A stretch of DNA of 64,000 nt from Kribbella flavida DSM 17836. GTDB lineage: Bacteria > Actinomycetota > Actinomycetes > Propionibacteriales > Kribbellaceae. The position numbers were made by a program, and so were the translations under genes. The stretch covers positions 6,944,001 through 7,008,000 of the forward strand of contig NC_013729.1 of NCBI RefSeq assembly GCF_000024345.1, in the 5' to 3' direction. Positions 61,566 through 64,000 of this stretch are shown here, in pieces. The notes beneath the pieces were generated by a model that made no database searches, was not told the DNA's origin, and was given only the letters and a program-made list of their open reading frames with translations. Numbering within the stretch: position 1 is the stretch's first letter; each line of letters starts with the position of its first letter.

Positions 61566-61801
61566 TGAGTACCGGCTCGGTGTGCGACGGCCGACCGGAC
61601 CTCGTCCTTGTCCGCCGGACTGCCGGGACCATCGAAGGTCGGCCAGTCGAGCGGCTCGTCCCAGACCCGGTTCGCCATCGCCGCCAGGTGGATGCCCTCC
61701 CGGATGATCTCCGCCTCCGGCACGCCACGCCGTTCGGCCGCCTCCTTGATCAAGGCGAGGTCAGCCGGGTCGGCGTACACGTTGGTGCGCTTCATGGACA
61801 T
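61562..61801 (-). CDS. vapB: Ribbon-helix-helix antitoxin of the VapBC module
   Basis: 79 residues. The CopG/Arc-type ribbon-helix-helix is MKRTNVYADPADLALIKEAA followed by RRGVPEAEIIREGIHLAA. The C-terminal tail (WDEPLDWPTFDGPG) should wrap the toxin. ATG 61799-61801 is chosen because TAGCGT (61813-61808) lies exactly where a -10 element of a leaderless mRNA would be; ATG 61795 is the alternative. Two ACATGTA sites overlap this promoter and allow autorepression by the VapBC complex. Confidence 0.87.
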   Translation of the reverse strand: MSMKRTNVYADPADLALIKEAAERRGVPEAEIIREGIHLAAMANRVWDEPLDWPTFDGPGSPADKDEVRSAVAHRAGTQ

Positions 61802-61822
61802 GTACCAACGCTAACACATGTA
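61798..61822 (-). promoter_or_regulatory. VapBC promoter with paired ACATGTA operator sites
   Basis: ACATGTA occurs at 61798-61804 and 61816-61822, 18 bp apart, each with a palindromic ACATGT core. A -10-like TAGCGT on the minus strand sits between them, six bases before the antitoxin ATG. Two sites about two helical turns apart suit cooperative binding of RHH dimers. Confidence 0.55.
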
Positions 61823-61826
61823 CTAG

Positions 61827-62678
61827 CTAGCTGAGCGCCTGCAGGCCGACGACGGAGAGCAGTTTGAGTTTTTCGGCGGCCTCGGTGCCGGGGGTGGCGG
61901 TGTAGACGACGATGCGCAGGTCGCTGCCCGGCACGGTCAGGATGTCGCAGTCGAGGGTGACCGCGCCGAGGTCGGGGTGCTGGATCGTCTTGCGGTCGGA
62001 GTCGTGGAAGCCGGTCCTATGCTCGTCCCAGGCGGTCGCGAACTGCTCGCTCGCGGCGTGCAGCTCGGCGATCAGCGCGCGCAGGTCGCGGTCCTTCGGG
62101 TAGCGCGCGGCGGCCGCGCGCAGGTCGGTGACCATGGCGAGTCTGAACCGGCGAGCCTGTTCCTCGGTCTGCACCACCTTGACGGAGCGGCCCGCCCAGC
62201 TGTCCTCGACAGCGGTGTAGTGCCGCCAGATGATGTTGCGGGCCCGTCCGCGCAGCGCCGACGGGTCACCGAGCAGCGCCGCCCACAACGGGTTCCAGCT
62301 GATCATCGTCCAGGCCGCGTCGCACACCATCACCGGCGCACCGTCCAACTGGTTCACGAGCCGCTGGACGCCAGGTGGAATGTACGCAGAGATCTGCCCC
62401 GGCGTCGGCGGCGTCTGCCCGGCCAGCACGAACAGGTGGTCGCGTTCCGCGTCGCTGAGCCGTAGTGCGCGGGCCAGCGCGGTGAGCACCTGGACCGACG
62501 GAGCCGACGACCGGCCCTGCTCCAGCCGGACGACGTAGTCCACGGACAATCCCGCCAACTGGGCGAGCTCCTCACGCCGGAGCCCGGGCGCCCGCCGTAC
62601 GCCGTTGACCGGCAGGCCCGCTTCGGCAGGGGTCACGCGGTCGCGCCAGGCGTGCAGCATGTTGCCGAGTTCTCCCAC
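61827..62678 (-). CDS. XRE-family regulator with MmyB-type ligand-binding domain
   Basis: 283 residues from GTG 62678. The N-terminal Cro/CI helix-turn-helix is RREELAQLAGLSVDYVVRLE followed by GRSSAPSVQVLTALARALRL. The C-terminal MmyB domain (PAS-like) contains PVMVCDAAWTMISWNPLWAA, a feature of a widespread actinobacterial family named after MmyB of the methylenomycin cluster, thought to bind fatty-acid-like ligands. It lies 25 bp upstream of vapB on the same strand. No target can be named. Confidence 0.9.
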   Translation of the reverse strand: MGELGNMLHAWRDRVTPAEAGLPVNGVRRAPGLRREELAQLAGLSVDYVVRLEQGRSSAPSVQVLTALARALRLSDAERDHLFVLAGQTPPTPGQISAYIPPGVQRLVNQLDGAPVMVCDAAWTMISWNPLWAALLGDPSALRGRARNIIWRHYTAVEDSWAGRSVKVVQTEEQARRFRLAMVTDLRAAAARYPKDRDLRALIAELHAASEQFATAWDEHRTGFHDSDRKTIQHPDLGAVTLDCDILTVPGSDLRIVVYTATPGTEAAEKLKLLSVVGLQALS

Positions 62679-62747
62679 GTGCCCAGTATTGCGGTTCGTG
62701 CCGGGAACAGCCTGGTACTGCCAATCCCTACGACCGCAGGCCGGCCG

Positions 62748-63287
62748 TCACGGAGTCAGCAGGTCCAGCAGGGCAAGCAGGTGGTCCGTCAGCGTGGGAT
62801 TGTCCGGCGGCTCCGGGTCGTCCGGCGGACCGGACGGTGTGGGCGACGGAGTACCGGGCGGAGGGCTCGGCGGCTGCGACGGGGTGGCAGTCGAGGTCGC
62901 GGTCGGCGTCGGGTCCGGGCGCGGCCGGACCGTGCGCTCGTCGCCGGGCGGCGGGGGCTTCGCGGTGACCGGGTCGCCAGGACGCGCACTCTGCTCGGCC
63001 GGGCCGGGCGTCGGCGCATCCCGCTGGGGACCGGACCGGGAGTCGCTGTTGTCCTGACCGGCGGAGCCGGCGGTGTCCGGGGCACCGGGCAGCGTCGCCG
63101 GTGGCGGGGTCGGGTACGGCGTCGTCGTGGCCGGCGGGTCGCCCGGGATCCGCGGAAAAACCGGGTCGGACGAGCTCACCGACGGTGGTCCGTCGACCGG
63201 GTTCACCGCGTCGGCGGTCTGGGCCGGGCCGGGCAGTGGAAGCAGCGGGACCCGGGGACCGCCGAGCAGGCTGACGACGGCCAGCAC
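62748..63287 (-). CDS. Proline-rich, probably membrane-anchored hypothetical protein
   Basis: 179 residues if read from GTG 63285-63287. After a short hydrophobic stretch the body is a low-complexity Pro/Thr/Ser/Asp chain (PTPTATSTATPSQPPSPPPG), ending TLTDHLLALLDLLTP. The frame stays open upstream and encodes RRFTYIALPLAALYAVLAVV, a good signal or anchor. No ATG/GTG/TTG begins it; an ATC at 63333-63335 stands six bases after GAGGAG, so the real start may be there (195 residues). Function unknown; likely a cell-wall-spanning protein. Confidence 0.6.
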   Translation of the reverse strand: MLAVVSLLGGPRVPLLPLPGPAQTADAVNPVDGPPSVSSSDPVFPRIPGDPPATTTPYPTPPPATLPGAPDTAGSAGQDNSDSRSGPQRDAPTPGPAEQSARPGDPVTAKPPPPGDERTVRPRPDPTPTATSTATPSQPPSPPPGTPSPTPSGPPDDPEPPDNPTLTDHLLALLDLLTP

Positions 63288-63514
63288 GGCGTACAGGGCG
63301 GCGAGTGGCAGGGCGATATAGGTGAAGCGTCGGATCTCTGGCTCCTCAGGCAGATTCCGGCGAGGTGGTGCCTGTTCTTTCCTCGGAGAACAGCCTCACA
63401 ACCTTTGGGACCCTAGCGGGTGAACACCCGTTTGAAACACCCCCCGGCCCGAATCTTTGCGCAACGCGCCAGCTCCGGGGCGCGACGGCGGCGGCCACGT
63501 GCCAGCCTGCTGGG

Positions 63515-64000
63515 ATGACGCTCCTGCTGCTGCACGGCCTCGGCGCGACCCGCCGGGTCTGGGACCACTGGCCCGTCGGCGACCCCGGCGTACTCGCTCC
63601 TGACCTGCCCGGCCACGGCACGGCCGAGCCCCTCGACCACTACAGCTTCGAGTCGATCGCCGCCGCGGTCGCCGCCGGCCTGCCGGACGACGCCGGCGAG
63701 CTGGACGTCGTCGGCCACTCGCTCGGCGGCGTGATCGCCCTGGAGCTGGCCAGCGGCCGGTACGGCGTTCAGGTCGCCAAGGTGGTCGCGCTCGGGGTCA
63801 AGGTCTCCTGGTCCGACGACGACCTGGCCCGGACCGCGGCACTCGCGGCGAAGCCGGTGGCCTGGTTCGACCAGCGCGAGGACGCGGCCCAGCGCTACCT
63901 CAAGGTCTCCGGCCTGCAGGGGCTGGTCGATCCCGCGAGCGACGCGGTCGACCACGGCCTCGTCCAGCACGACGGGCGCTGGCGGCTCGCGCTGGACCCG
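63515..64000 (+). CDS. Alpha/beta hydrolase, 3' end outside window
   Basis: The frame runs from ATG 63515 to the window end (162 codons) without a stop. It begins MTLLLLHGLGATRRVWDHWP (oxyanion HG motif), continues APDLPGHGTAEPLDHYSFES and carries the nucleophile elbow VVGHSLGGVIALELASG. The catalytic Asp and His would lie beyond the window or near its end. This is a standard small alpha/beta hydrolase of the esterase/lactonase/peroxidase type; substrate unknown. No strong Shine-Dalgarno; CTGGG just before the ATG. Confidence 0.88.
   Translation, partial: MTLLLLHGLGATRRVWDHWPVGDPGVLAPDLPGHGTAEPLDHYSFESIAAAVAAGLPDDAGELDVVGHSLGGVIALELASGRYGVQVAKVVALGVKVSWSDDDLARTAALAAKPVAWFDQREDAAQRYLKVSGLQGLVDPASDAVDHGLVQHDGRWRLALDP

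Overview
The window is a dense, very high-GC stretch of chromosome with many GTG starts, 4-nt ATGA/GTGA gene overlaps and actinobacterial hallmarks: a fused FbiC for coenzyme F420, a LysX fusion, an Rpf-like muralytic protein, LAL and ROK regulators, and RamA/RamB-like exporters. The class III lanthipeptide locus with its own prolyl oligopeptidase resembles the flavipeptin system described from Kribbella. I infer Kribbella or a close relative (Kribbellaceae, Propionibacteriales); this rests on recall, not a search.

Layout. 1-5.6 kb: end of a DHFR/RibD-like reductase gene, an FtsX-type permease, a TetR regulator and fbiC. 5.6-12.1 kb (minus strand): a secreted phosphodiester glycosidase/metallophosphoesterase fusion, a 588-bp gene-free gap, an acidic unknown protein and an acyl-CoA oxidase-like enzyme. 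12.1-15.3 kb: a molybdate operon (MOP/HTH regulator, modA, modB, modC) ending in a long hairpin, then a catalase-fold protein. 16.4-25.5 kb: class III lanthipeptide locus (lanKC, a precursor of 45 residues, prolyl oligopeptidase, two ABC exporters, atypical response regulator). 25.5-32.1 kb: Rpf-like protein, methyltransferase, membrane proteins, a TetR, a P-loop kinase-like protein and a molybdopterin oxidoreductase.

32.2-38.1 kb: a mannoside-type sugar regulon (LacI, isomerase/epimerase, Gfo/Idh/MocA dehydrogenase, GH2 beta-mannosidase) with two AACCGGTT operator-like sites. 38.2-42.5 kb: MerR, CtaG-like and DUF2243 membrane proteins, TetR, GNAT and a polysaccharide deacetylase lipoprotein. 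42.6-45.6 kb: a tightly coupled trio of APC permease, YgiB-like lipoprotein and YgiC-like ATP-grasp ligase. 45.6-54.7 kb: succinate-semialdehyde dehydrogenase, then a luciferase-like oxidoreductase diverging from a second, class II lanthipeptide locus (lanM, a 70-residue precursor, a 972-residue LAL regulator). The two divergent genes each carry one copy of a 20-bp near-palindrome (17/20 identical) about 33 nt before their start codons. 54.8-64 kb: ROK regulator, TspO, LysX, a lipoprotein, VapBC, an XRE/MmyB regulator, a proline-rich protein and the start of an alpha/beta hydrolase.

The most promising little-described system is the class II locus at 47.1-54.7 kb. It has a single-cysteine precursor with an odd leader, no exporter or protease of its own, and a flavin/F420-type oxidoreductase that appears co-regulated with the synthetase. 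The APC/YgiB/YgiC trio is the second candidate. No rRNA, tRNA, CRISPR array, transposase or phage gene was recognised.
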